NCBI GenBank assembly: GCA_021785095.1
Contig: JAJYGM010000147.1
Location: forward strand, 1 to 6,797
From: Actinomycetes bacterium
GTDB taxonomy: Bacteria; Actinomycetota; Acidimicrobiia; Acidimicrobiales; Bog-793
Length of the DNA: 6,797 nucleotides
Direction of reading: 5' to 3'
Made by a program: the position numbers and the translations under genes. Shown piece by piece: positions 1 to 5,606 of this stretch; position 1 is the stretch's first letter; every line of letters starts with the position of its first letter. The notes under the pieces are model-generated. The model was not told where the DNA came from. It did no database searches and saw nothing but the letters and a program-made list of their open reading frames with translations.

Positions 1-1
1 C

Positions 2-82
2 TTCGCCATCCGGATGGCCGGGGTGCGCTTCAACCTCAACGTCCCCATCTCCCACCCGGGAGCCCGGCCACCGGTCGAGTAG
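2..82 (+). CDS. C-terminal end of an unknown protein (partial)
   Basis: The first 26 codons of this frame are open from the window edge to a TAG at 80-82, ending in ...HPGARPPVE. Nearly every codon ends in G or C (about 24 of 26), which is what real genes in this high-GC window look like. The residues are varied rather than the Arg/Pro/Gly runs typical of shadow frames. I do not recognise the family, and too little is present to assign a function. It converges on the degraded ATPase gene on the other strand. Recognisable homology in that gene fades near position 105, so this tail may occupy the junction where the ATPase lost its C-terminus. Confidence 0.35.
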   Translation, partial: FAIRMAGVRFNLNVPISHPGARPPVE

Positions 83-842
83 CCGCGGGAGAGGCCACGG
101 CCGCGCCGGCGGTCGTGCGGTCGATGCCGGCGGCCTCGAACAGGATGTTGTGGGCGCCCAGCCCCGCCGAGCTGAGGAAAAGGGCCTCCAAGGAGCGGCG
201 CATTATTGCCGGGTCGGGGCCGCTGGCGGAGGCCGCGTCGCGAGCCAGTGGCTGATCGAGGTGGCTCTCAAGGCAGAGGGCCCACTCCCGGACCGCCGAG
301 CCCACCTGGGGCTCGGGGAACCCGCCCGCCCGGGCGGTCGAGACGTACCCGGCAAGGACGGGAGGTGAAGCTGGAGGCGGGAAATCGGGCTGCGGCGGGG
401 CCGCCAGCGGCTCGATGAAGCTGCCATGCGCGCTCGGGCCGCTCAGCTCCCGCGTGGTCAGCCCCTACGTGGGAACCCGGACCATCCGGCCGGTGGCGGG
501 CCAGGTCGCCACCCCGAGGTCGGCTCGCACACTCCCGGTGAGCACGAACCTCCCCGGCCGAGGACCTTCGTCCGCGGCCCTGCTCACCGCTCCCAGCACC
601 TCGGGGACCGCCTGCCGCTCATCGAGCAGCACCGGGGGCGGGAGGGCGCGCCGGGCGGCGTCGGGATCGGCCTGGAAGGTGGCCGCCTCCCTGGGCTGGT
701 CCAGCCGGGCGACGCCGCGGCAGTACCTGAGGGCCGTGGTCTCGCCGGTGGCCCGGGGTCCCACCACCAGGAGGGTGGGCAGTGATGCCATAAACCGGCG
801 GATGACGGAGTCCGCGTGGCGCTCGATCCACCGTGCCGGCAC
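36..842 (-). pseudogene. AAA_14/DUF4143-type ATPase, nonsense-mutated and truncated
   Basis: Intact members of this family are about 400-residue proteins with an N-terminal P-loop ATPase and a C-terminal DUF4143 winged-helix region; their role is poorly known. Reading from a GTG at 842, residues 24-36 form a Walker A region reading GPRATGET, where the family has GPR..GKT. The essential lysine is glutamate (codon at 741-743). A Walker B-like segment reads VLLDERQ where DEWQ is usual, and LTGS follows. An in-frame TAG at 465-467 lies between RMVRVPT and GLTTREL. Translation resumes in the same frame with family-typical segments such as GFPEPQ, LARDAAS, LSSAGLGAH and EAAGIDRTT. A TGG-to-TAG change would explain the stop. 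After about position 105 the similarity ends, so most of the DUF4143 C-terminus is absent. The start is uncertain because the frame is open to 1064. I take it to be a dead gene. Confidence 0.75.
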
Positions 843-952
843 TCCTGCCGGCCACAGCGCTTTCAACCACGGGAAAGTACCGTTCTGAACCAAACCGCCC
901 GGCCAGGGCGTTCCTCCGGGGCGGGTGGCGCGGCAGGGGGTGGGATGGAGAC

Positions 953-1147
953 GTGTGGCCTGAGGACGACGCCCTTGAAAGGCTGAAGGCGCTCGACAAC
1001 GCGCAGAAGCACGGCTATCAGTTCCAGGGCTACGCGCGCACCCTCTTCTCCCGGCGCTCCGCATCGCTCACGGCCAGTGAACTCAGGCGGGGGCTCGTCT
1101 TGCGAGGTAGCGCAACTCGGCACTTTGCGGTCATACCAAGCTTCAGC
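953..1147 (+). pseudogene. Possible small coding remnant, unrecognised
   Basis: This is most of the roughly 300-base gap between the broken ATPase gene and the SnoaL-like gene. One plus-strand frame has unusually gene-like content from 953 to about 1065: it encodes an acidic, mixed stretch containing ERLKALDNAQKHGYQFQ, and most of its codons end in G or C. The LDNAQKH piece recalls the conserved L.N..KH motif of several uncharacterised proteins, but I cannot name a family. No good ribosome binding site is visible; GGAG ends only 2 nt before the GTG at 953. The frame then continues without sense into the region antisense to the SnoaL-like gene. It may be a fragment of a lost gene or chance. 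Nothing else is recognisable in 843-1147. Confidence 0.2.
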
Positions 1148-1540
1148 TCAACGGGTGGGTGTAGGGATTGGCTCTGCTCCGCTCCAAAGGCAAAGTCGCC
1201 AGATGGTCGGGTCGCGGACCAGCACGGCCGTCAGCCGGTAGGGCTTTGCCGCCTCTTCGCCTGGTTCGACTACCGCACCGTCGGCAACGAGCCACGCCAC
1301 ATCGCCGTGGATCGCCCACAGACGTTGCGGGAACTCGAAACGAAAGCCCTGAGGCCGGGCATAGATGCGGGTGAAGAATCCTTCGACCGCCTCTCGCCCG
1401 TGAGCGGACTCGCCTTCCTCCGAACCCACCACGGTGGGACCATGTCTGGACGACAGGCTGGCAAGGGTCCGGTCGAGATCACGGGCCGAGATGGCGTCGA
1501 TCAGCGAGTCCAAAACCGCATCTGCGGTGATGCTATCCAT
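1148..1540 (-). CDS. SnoaL/NTF2-like family protein
   Basis: This is a complete 130-residue protein, the usual size for a single SnoaL-like (DUF4440/nuclear transport factor 2 fold) domain. These proteins are small cytoplasmic cone-shaped barrels that act as enzymes or ligand-binding domains. The pattern fits the family: an N-terminal helix (residues 5-30, with SLIDAISARDLDRTLASL), then GSEEGES.HGREAV with FFTRIYARP, then a strand-rich half with GDVAWLVADGAVV, YRLTAVLV and WRLCLWSGAEP. The substrate cannot be told from sequence. The ATG at 1540 is the only reasonable start, since a TGA lies in frame just upstream. No Shine-Dalgarno sequence precedes it, and a TACGAT box sits 6 nt before it, so translation may be leaderless. 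It is downstream of the nucleotidyltransferase remnant and looks intact among damaged neighbours. There is no sign that the neighbours share a pathway. Confidence 0.82.
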   Translation of the reverse strand: MDSITADAVLDSLIDAISARDLDRTLASLSSRHGPTVVGSEEGESAHGREAVEGFFTRIYARPQGFRFEFPQRLWAIHGDVAWLVADGAVVEPGEEAAKPYRLTAVLVRDPTIWRLCLWSGAEPIPTPTR

Positions 1541-1546
1541 GGTTGA

Positions 1547-1552
1547 ATCGTA
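1547..1552 (-). promoter_or_regulatory. Possible -10 box for a leaderless SnoaL-like mRNA
   Basis: Read on the minus strand, TACGAT is followed by 6 nt and then the ATG at 1540. This fits the TAnnnT -10 consensus of actinobacterial promoters, with transcription beginning at or near the start codon. No ribosome binding site is present, which is consistent with leaderless translation. A matching -35 box 17 nt upstream is not evident (ACCTCC is found there), so the call is weak. Confidence 0.28.
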
Positions 1553-1555
1553 CGA

Positions 1556-1827
1556 TCACGACGGCTCGGGGAGGTAGAGATCGAGCGCCAGATGTGGCTC
1601 CGGTACAGCGGGCTGCACGGCACGTCGGCCAGCCGGAGGGACAACCCGACGAGATCGATGATGTCGTGAATCCATCGGTGGACCGAGCCCAGCCGCAGGA
1701 AGACGGCAAGGCCACCGACAAGAACCCATGGCGACTCGGTGGGGAAGCCTCCGAGAACCTCCACTGCACGGGCCACGACGGTGTCGCCCTCGGCGACCAG
1801 CAGGATCGGCGACCGGTCACCAGACAC
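1556..1827 (-). pseudogene. AbiEii-like nucleotidyltransferase, 5' fragment
   Basis: From a GTG at 1827 that overlaps the end of the winged-helix gene by 11 nt, residues 34-51 read WVLVGGLAVFLRLGSVHR. This matches the nucleotide-binding GG segment that opens AbiEii/DUF1814-type nucleotidyltransferases, the toxin component of AbiE type IV toxin-antitoxin systems. The next expected motif, with metal-binding D-I-D, appears only as HDIIDLV. It is therefore displaced by one residue or damaged. Beyond residue about 75 the frame loses sense and would run into the start of the SnoaL-like gene. Another frame looks gene-like near its end (EPHLALDLYLPEPS, TGA at 1556-1558), so a frameshift near 1595-1640 is likely. 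Only about 90 residues are accounted for, against roughly 200 or more in intact family members, so the catalytic domain is incomplete. I call it a remnant; the family assignment is moderate. Confidence 0.45.
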
Positions 1828-2401
1828 GATGAACCTCCGGTGGCAGGTTCGACGACCACGCCTCGAGGATCCCCCTTGCCCGTGCCGGATCGGCTGCCAG
1901 GTCCGAGGCGGCAACGATGTGACTGGGAGCGGGGAAGCCCACTCCCCGCTCGTACATCCGCCTGCACACGAACGGCGCGGGTGCCTCGGCCACCGTGCAG
2001 CCATGGCGGCCGAACTCGGCTTCGCCGAGGAGAGCCCGTGCTCGTCGAAGCGAGGCGGAGTCCGGCAGGTAGAAGTCCGGCGGCGAGTCTGCAGTCACGA
2101 CCACGGGTGCGGCCCACGCCGACGCCGCCGCAGTATCGGCCAGCACCCAGCCCATAGCGTCATCAACCGTCGGTCGCCCCCCGAGTGGGACCCGAGCGGG
2201 ATTCCAGGCGTCGATCACCGCCTCGAACAGATCGGGCACCACAGGCCTTCCCTCGCCATCGACCAGGTAGGCACGGCGGAGGACGGCGAGTTGCTTGGAG
2301 ACCGTGCCCGGAGCGCGGTCGAGGATCGAGGCGCTAGCCCGAACCCCACCCGCCGCCACGCCTTCGAGCACCGCCAGCGCCACGTCCATGAGCGACGGCA
2401 C
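1817..2401 (-). CDS. Winged helix-turn-helix protein, possible AbiEi-like partner
   Basis: This encodes 194 residues from a GTG. Residues about 5-50 look like a winged helix: a hydrophobic helix (VALAVLEGV), then a recognition region with RAPGTVSKQLAVLRRA and the wing LVDGEGRPVV. Such N-terminal domains bind DNA in ArsR/MarR-type regulators and in AbiEi antitoxins. The remaining 140 residues include DAWNPARVPL, APVVVTADSPPDFYLPD and SDLAADPARARGILEAW. I recognise these only as features of uncharacterised actinobacterial HTH proteins. The gene overlaps the nucleotidyltransferase remnant by 11 nt, the usual packing of an AbiE-type antitoxin/toxin pair; that pairing is inference. The start is uncertain: the frame is open upstream to a TGA at 2498-2500, no clear ribosome binding site exists, and an internal ATG at 2389 is an alternative. 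It may survive as an orphan regulator. Confidence 0.6.
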   Translation of the reverse strand: MPSLMDVALAVLEGVAAGGVRASASILDRAPGTVSKQLAVLRRAYLVDGEGRPVVPDLFEAVIDAWNPARVPLGGRPTVDDAMGWVLADTAAASAWAAPVVVTADSPPDFYLPDSASLRRARALLGEAEFGRHGCTVAEAPAPFVCRRMYERGVGFPAPSHIVAASDLAADPARARGILEAWSSNLPPEVHRVW

Positions 2402-2540
2402 CGCGAGGTCCGGTCGTCGCGCGCCAGGCGGCGACGATCCGAGAACAGGGACGTCGGCATCAATCAGCAGCGGCCGGTGCTGAGGGGACCCCGTTTGTCA
2501 GTCCAGGTGATGTGGGAGTTTCGGTTGGCGGTGTACCGGC

Positions 2541-3290
2541 TCAGGCACGATCTTCGGAGGGCGAGGTAGGTGAGGTCGAGGGCGAGGGGTTGCCTACGGC
2601 ATTGAGACTTTCGGGTGGGATCGCGTCTGCAGCGCTGCCTCCCGAAGTGGTGAGGTGCCCGCCAGGGGCATTTGTCTGGCCGCCGGTGTTCGTGGCTTTG
2701 CGGTGGTCGGGGATGGCCGTGGAGGCGAGGACTCCGAGGCAGACGCAGCCGGCGGCGACGAGCACAGCGGGGCGGGCGCCACCGCCGGTGTAGGCGGAGC
2801 CGACCATCGCGATGCCGAGTGCGGCTCCGACCTGGCGGATGGTGCTGTTGATGCCGCTGGCTACGCCTGAGATCGCTTTGGGAACTTCGGAGAGGGTGAG
2901 GTTCCCGAGTTGAGCGGTGGCGAACCCCATACCGATGCCGTAGGTCACGATCGCCGGGATCAGCCGGGCGAGGGTGACGTTCGGGCCGATCACGACCGCG
3001 ACCCAGGCCAGGCCGAAGGTCTCAAGCGCCATGCCGATGACGACGGTGCGTTTGGCGCCGAGCTTTTGGGCGAGAACCAGTCCGATGCTGGCGCCGACAA
3101 TTGCGACGACGCCGAAGGGAAGAATCCACAGGCCGGTGCGCAACGCGGAGAAGTGCCGCGTGTTTTGCAGCACGAGGCTGAGCACGATGAACATGGTGAA
3201 CTCGCCGGCCGCGAGCATGCCGGTGGTGAGCATCCCGTAGAGGAGAGGGAGAGCGCGGGGCTCGGTCCACCAGCGTAGGCTCCGGGGCAC
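2541..3290 (-). pseudogene. MFS (DHA2/EmrB-type) transporter, C-terminal half only
   Basis: The 249-residue frame holds six hydrophobic segments, at roughly residues 16-42, 52-76, 83-104, 107-130, 150-165 and 170-190. They are followed by a hydrophilic tail rich in Ser, Pro and Thr. Phrases such as LRTGLWILPFG, VASGINSTIRQVGAALG and GMGFATAQLG are typical of the last six helices of 14-helix DHA2 drug:proton antiporters (usually about 480-550 residues). These lie in the cytoplasmic membrane and export toxic compounds. The first eight helices, including the proton-coupling motifs of the N-terminal half, are absent, and a TGA in frame at 3315-3317 rules out an extension. The GTG at 3290 does have a GAAGGGA Shine-Dalgarno-like sequence 5 nt upstream, so a half protein might still be made, but transport by it would be surprising. 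The deletion junction must lie close to 3290, within 33 nt of the divergent zinc-ribbon gene. Confidence 0.85.
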
Positions 3291-3307
3291 AGTTCCCTTC
3301 GTCGGGC

Positions 3308-3315
3308 AAGGAGGT
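3308..3315 (+). promoter_or_regulatory. Strong ribosome binding site of the zinc-ribbon gene
   Basis: AAGGAGGT matches the anti-Shine-Dalgarno sequence very well and lies 8 nt before the ATG at 3324. It fixes the start of that gene. It is the best ribosome binding site in the window, whereas most neighbours have weak or no sites. The 33-nt space to the divergent MFS fragment is too short to hold full promoters for both genes, so one or both have lost or moved their promoter. Confidence 0.8.
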
Positions 3316-3323
3316 CACCAACA

Positions 3324-3662
3324 ATGGGCACCCTGGTTCAGGCGCGATGCAGTGGATGCGGTTACCAGCAGGGGGTGCTCCCGCTGGGCGCGGGAGCGCG
3401 CGACTTCATGGAGAGATGCTGGCTCCCAGCGCCATGCCCGACCTGCAAGCAGGTGGTCTCCATAGACGCCGCCCAGCCCCGGGCCTTGTGCCCCGAGTGT
3501 GGCCAGGAGGTGGCCGCGTACGCCACCAGCCTATCCGAGCGAACCGGCCTCACCTGGCTGTTGCCCAGCGGCGAGGAGGTGGCGGTGCCCGAGCATGGCA
3601 ACCAGTGCCCGGCGTGCGGCGCCGCTTCGCTGGATCTCCTAGAAGTGGGGTTCTTCGACTAG
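3324..3662 (+). CDS. Four-CxxC zinc-ribbon protein
   Basis: This is a complete 112-residue protein with four CxxC pairs: CSGC (9-12), CPTC (38-41), CPEC (56-59) and CPAC (95-98). An additional Cys lies at 32. Pairs 1 with 2 and 3 with 4 would make two zinc-ribbon modules, joined by a short linker containing YATSLSERTGLTWLLPSGEE. There is no signal peptide or membrane segment, so it is probably cytoplasmic. Proteins of this layout are conserved but uncharacterised in actinobacteria. Zinc ribbons commonly bind nucleic acid or other proteins, and I cannot go further. The ATG has a perfect upstream AAGGAGGT. It stands alone: the transporter remnant diverges from it, and a hairpin follows its stop after 8 nt. 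Codon use agrees with the rest of the window, and nothing suggests damage. Confidence 0.8.
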   Translation: MGTLVQARCSGCGYQQGVLPLGAGARDFMERCWLPAPCPTCKQVVSIDAAQPRALCPECGQEVAAYATSLSERTGLTWLLPSGEEVAVPEHGNQCPACGAASLDLLEVGFFD

Positions 3663-3670
3663 GCCCGGGC

Positions 3671-3689
3671 CGCGACGGCGGTAGTCGCG
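3671..3689 (+). terminator. Hairpin after the zinc-ribbon gene
   Basis: CGCGAC (3671-3676) and GTCGCG (3684-3689) form a perfect six-base, all-GC-rich stem with a 7-nt loop, starting 8 nt after the TAG. No T-run follows, so it is not a classic intrinsic terminator. T-less hairpins of this kind are often proposed as terminators in high-GC actinobacteria. In sequence this GC-rich some such hairpins arise by chance, hence the low confidence. Confidence 0.35.
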
Positions 3690-4235
3690 AGAGGCTGCAC
3701 GGTGGAATCATCCATCCTCGGGCTGCGCTTGCCGCTCCGGGGGCCGGACCGGTTGCAGGCGGACCCCCGGGGTGACGGTTGGCGGCGAGCTCCCCCCCGG
3801 CAGTTTCCAGTCGACCTCGGCCAACCCCGGCTCCTAGGCGTCGCTGAAACCGATGGGGCTGTGCTCGTCGGCCGGGGTCCCGGCGGCCGAGGGCCTTCTC
3901 CTGGGTCACCGGAGGCGCCGACCTGGAGACCGCTGGCCATCGGGCTGGGGCACAGGTCGACCTGCCTGAGATCGTCCACCCAGCGTGAGGGCGCAGGCCT
4001 ATTCAGCGGTCGCGAGCCGGCCCAAGTTGCGGCGGGTAGGGGGAACCGAGAGCGTCTCCACTGCGGCGAGCCCAGGGATTTTCGCCGCCCCGCGGGCCCG
4101 TCGACTTCCCGCACCCCTCCCGGGTTGGGGCGCCCGCCGCTCCCGGTCCCCGAACCGCCACACGTCCCCGCCAACCCGCCGTCCCCAGCGGCTCGGTGCC
4201 CATCCAGGGATGCCTCCGGCAGCCAGGGCCGGTCT
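3690..4235. other. Long stretch with no recognisable gene
   Basis: About 550 bases lie between the hairpin and the operon promoter. Several frames are open on both strands (for example plus 3702-4256 and minus 3659-4174). Their products are runs of Arg, Pro, Gly and Ser without domains, and third-position composition does not favour one frame consistently. A short plus-strand stretch near 3774-3830 (start of the form VTVGGELPPGS, stop near 3836) looks slightly more natural but is too short to call. I see no tRNA, no transposon ends and no direct repeats. It may be heavily decayed sequence. Confidence 0.4.
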
Positions 4236-4242
4236 GCACAGA

Positions 4243-4271
4243 TTGTATATCTCTAGACTATCCGTTATGCT
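4243..4271 (+). promoter_or_regulatory. Promoter of the BrnT operon
   Basis: TTGTAT (4243-4248) and TATGCT (4266-4271) are separated by 17 nt, the ideal spacing for a housekeeping sigma factor. The surrounding 4241-4272 is conspicuously AT-rich for this window. TATGCT is a good -10 box (four of six consensus bases); TTGTAT is a modest -35. A TCTAGA palindrome lies in the spacer (4252-4257), and CACAG (4237-4241) with CTGTG (4270-4274) form short inverted arms around the promoter. The operon encodes a ribbon-helix-helix protein, and such antitoxins usually repress their own promoter, so the operator may lie here. The start site would fall at about 4278, exactly on an ATG. Confidence 0.55.
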
Positions 4272-4277
4272 GTGTGC

Positions 4278-4334
4278 ATGACCTTGTTCAGGCCGCGGAG
4301 GCCAGCCCCATGGTCGAGCGCCCGGTCCGCGTGA
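4278..4334 (+). CDS. Possible leaderless 18-codon ORF ahead of brnT
   Basis: The ATG at 4278 lies 6 nt after the TATGCT box, the geometry for a leaderless start, and encodes a basic 18-residue peptide (MTLFRPRRPAPWSSARSA) ending at TGA 4332-4334. It is not in the BrnT frame. It could be a leader peptide whose translation delivers ribosomes to the BrnT start region, or simply a chance ATG near the transcription start. There is no other evidence for its expression. Confidence 0.22.
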   Translation: MTLFRPRRPAPWSSARSA

Positions 4335-4344
4335 GACTGGAGCG

Positions 4345-4650
4345 GTGGCCGGTGGCGGTCGGCCGGGCGCGGGCGCCCCGCTGCCCGAGTTCGAGTGGGA
4401 CGAGAACAACGAGCCCAAGCTCCTGGAGCGCCACAATGTGTCGGCCTTGGAGGCGGAGCAATGCTTCGCCAACCGGAACACCCGGCGCCGGGGCCACGGT
4501 GGCGCCAACCTTCTGCTCGGTAGAACCGATGGGGGGCGCCTGTTACTCCTGGTGTACGAGCAGCGGCGACACGGCATCGTGCGGGTCTTCAGCGCCAGGG
4601 AGATGACCGAGAAGGAACGGCGGGCATACCGCCGCGAGACCAATGGCTGA
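4345..4650 (+). CDS. brnT: BrnT-family toxin (DUF497)
   Basis: BrnT proteins are about 90-residue toxins with an RNase-like fold that inhibit translation and are neutralised by a co-encoded BrnA/CopG-type antitoxin. All landmarks are present: FEWDENN (16-22), ERHNVS (28-33), a helix with EAEQCFAN (36-43), GRTDGGRLLLLVYEQR (59-74), then VRVFSARE (79-86) and TEKERRAY (88-95). The last two correspond to the family's conserved iR.iSAR and ..ERr.Y segments, which carry the residues implicated in activity. The GTG at 4345 is the only start codon in this frame after the TGA at 4279-4281. It has a poorly spaced ribosome binding site, and the true protein may begin closer to FEWDE. Upstream, the frame beginning at ATG 4310 (MVERPVRVRLERWPVAVGR) has more gene-like third positions, so a frameshift near 4370-4380 is possible. 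The next gene overlaps its end by 8 nt, which suggests translational coupling to the antitoxin. Confidence 0.8.
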   Translation: MAGGGRPGAGAPLPEFEWDENNEPKLLERHNVSALEAEQCFANRNTRRRGHGGANLLLGRTDGGRLLLLVYEQRRHGIVRVFSAREMTEKERRAYRRETNG

Positions 4651-5605
4651 CTTGGACGCGCACGAGCGGCTCCTGGACGAGGACTGGGGGGAGAGGTGGG
4701 ACCAGCTGCCCAAGGCCCCAGACCTTGTGTACCGGCGTACCAAGGCCGCCCAGATCACTCTGCGGGTGCCGGCCGGGACGCTTGGCGCGCTTCGCCGGGT
4801 GGCTCGGTCGAAGTCACTTCCATACCACGCCCTGGCCCGATCCTGGATTGTGGACGGCTTGCGGGCGGGAGAGCTGCCTACGGCCGCGGACCAGATCGAG
4901 GATCTGGAGACGGTTCGGTCCGCTGAGCAGCTGAACCTCAAGATGGAGCCGGAGCTGCTTGACGAGCTGAAGCGCGTTTCAGATGGTGCCCGCAGGTCGT
5001 ACCATCAGTTGGCTCGCCAATGGGTTAGATCGAGCCTCAGGCGCGAGCTGTCGGGACCCGCTTCCTTGCCACGTCTCAGCCTGAGGGAACTGATGCTCCT
5101 GCTTCTGGACGGCGATGGAGCTGACCACGACGCGGTCCGAGGGAGAACTCGGCTGCAGAAGCTGCTGTTCGTGATCCAACAGGAGCTGGATCAGGGGTCA
5201 TCCACCGTTTACGCCTACAACTATGGCCCGTTCGACGAGAAGGTCATCGACAGCGCGGAAGCTCTCCGCGCGAACGGCTTCCTGACCGGAGACCCGGGCG
5301 ACGCCGCGCTGGCGTCCCCGCCGACATTCGATCAGATGATGGCCGTGGTCTCGAGGCGCTCCGGGCCGCGCGGCGGCCGCGAGCCTGAAGTCTTTCAACT
5401 CAGCACGGCGGGACGCCAGCGGGCCAGGCGCCTACGCCAGTCCAGCCCCGAGTACGAGCGGCTCCATGCCAGGGTTCAGGCCTTGCGCCAGGATTGGGAC
5501 AAGGGCGACCTGCTGGAGCGCGTCTACGAGAGGTTCCCCGAGATGACGGAGAGGTCATTGATCAAGGCCGAGGTCGCATCGCGTCGCCACCAACGGGGGA
5601 CTTGA
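4643..5605 (+). CDS. Fused antitoxin: tandem RHH domains plus SocA/Panacea-like domain
   Basis: The protein has 320 residues, far larger than the usual BrnA/CopG antitoxin (about 80-100). Residues 1-74 resemble the CopG-type antitoxins that partner BrnT: an acidic WGERWD stretch followed by a ribbon-helix-helix, QITLRVP to YHALARSWIVDGLR (37-74). A second copy, QLNLKM to YHQLARQWVRSSLR (96-133), aligns without gaps, with 14 of 38 residues identical. Residues about 145-262 look like a winged-helix SocA/Panacea (formerly DUF4065) or YwgA-like domain: GRTRLQKLLFVIQQEL (167-182), YAYNYGPFDEKV (190-201), ALRANGFL (207-214), then FQLSTAGRQRA (251-261). The tail LLERVYERFPEMTERSLIK (290-308) is also typical of such proteins. 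The expected role is to bind BrnT and repress the operon promoter. The Panacea-like part may sense or bind another partner, and Panacea domains are known antitoxin modules. The start overlaps brnT by 8 nt, and its TGA is one nucleotide before the next start. Confidence 0.75.
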   Translation: MADLDAHERLLDEDWGERWDQLPKAPDLVYRRTKAAQITLRVPAGTLGALRRVARSKSLPYHALARSWIVDGLRAGELPTAADQIEDLETVRSAEQLNLKMEPELLDELKRVSDGARRSYHQLARQWVRSSLRRELSGPASLPRLSLRELMLLLLDGDGADHDAVRGRTRLQKLLFVIQQELDQGSSTVYAYNYGPFDEKVIDSAEALRANGFLTGDPGDAALASPPTFDQMMAVVSRRSGPRGGREPEVFQLSTAGRQRARRLRQSSPEYERLHARVQALRQDWDKGDLLERVYERFPEMTERSLIKAEVASRRHQRGT

Positions 5606-5606
5606 G

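Noticed and set aside
465..1064. Starting the ATPase at 1064
   Set aside because: The extra N-terminal 74 residues are Arg/Pro/Ala-rich and do not resemble the family, whose members begin a few dozen residues before the P-loop; 842 is a better although still uncertain start.
1543..2569. Overlapping plus-strand open frames opposite the winged-helix and nucleotidyltransferase genes
   Set aside because: Their products are rich in Arg, Pro and Gly with no family features, while the minus-strand frames give a winged helix and a nucleotidyltransferase motif.
2910..3278. Plus-strand open frame rich in Asp, Glu and His
   Set aside because: It is the exact antisense of the membrane segments of the MFS fragment; hydrophobic codons on one strand produce such charged shadows on the other.
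3702..4256. Plus-strand 184-codon open frame after the zinc-ribbon gene
   Set aside because: There is no ribosome binding site or recognisable domain, third positions are not consistently G/C, and the product is a Pro/Gly/Arg mixture. Long open frames are expected by chance at this GC content.
3999..4643. Minus-strand 214-codon open frame across the promoter and brnT
   Set aside because: It crosses a good plus-strand promoter and covers brnT, has no recognisable motif and is Arg/Pro-rich.
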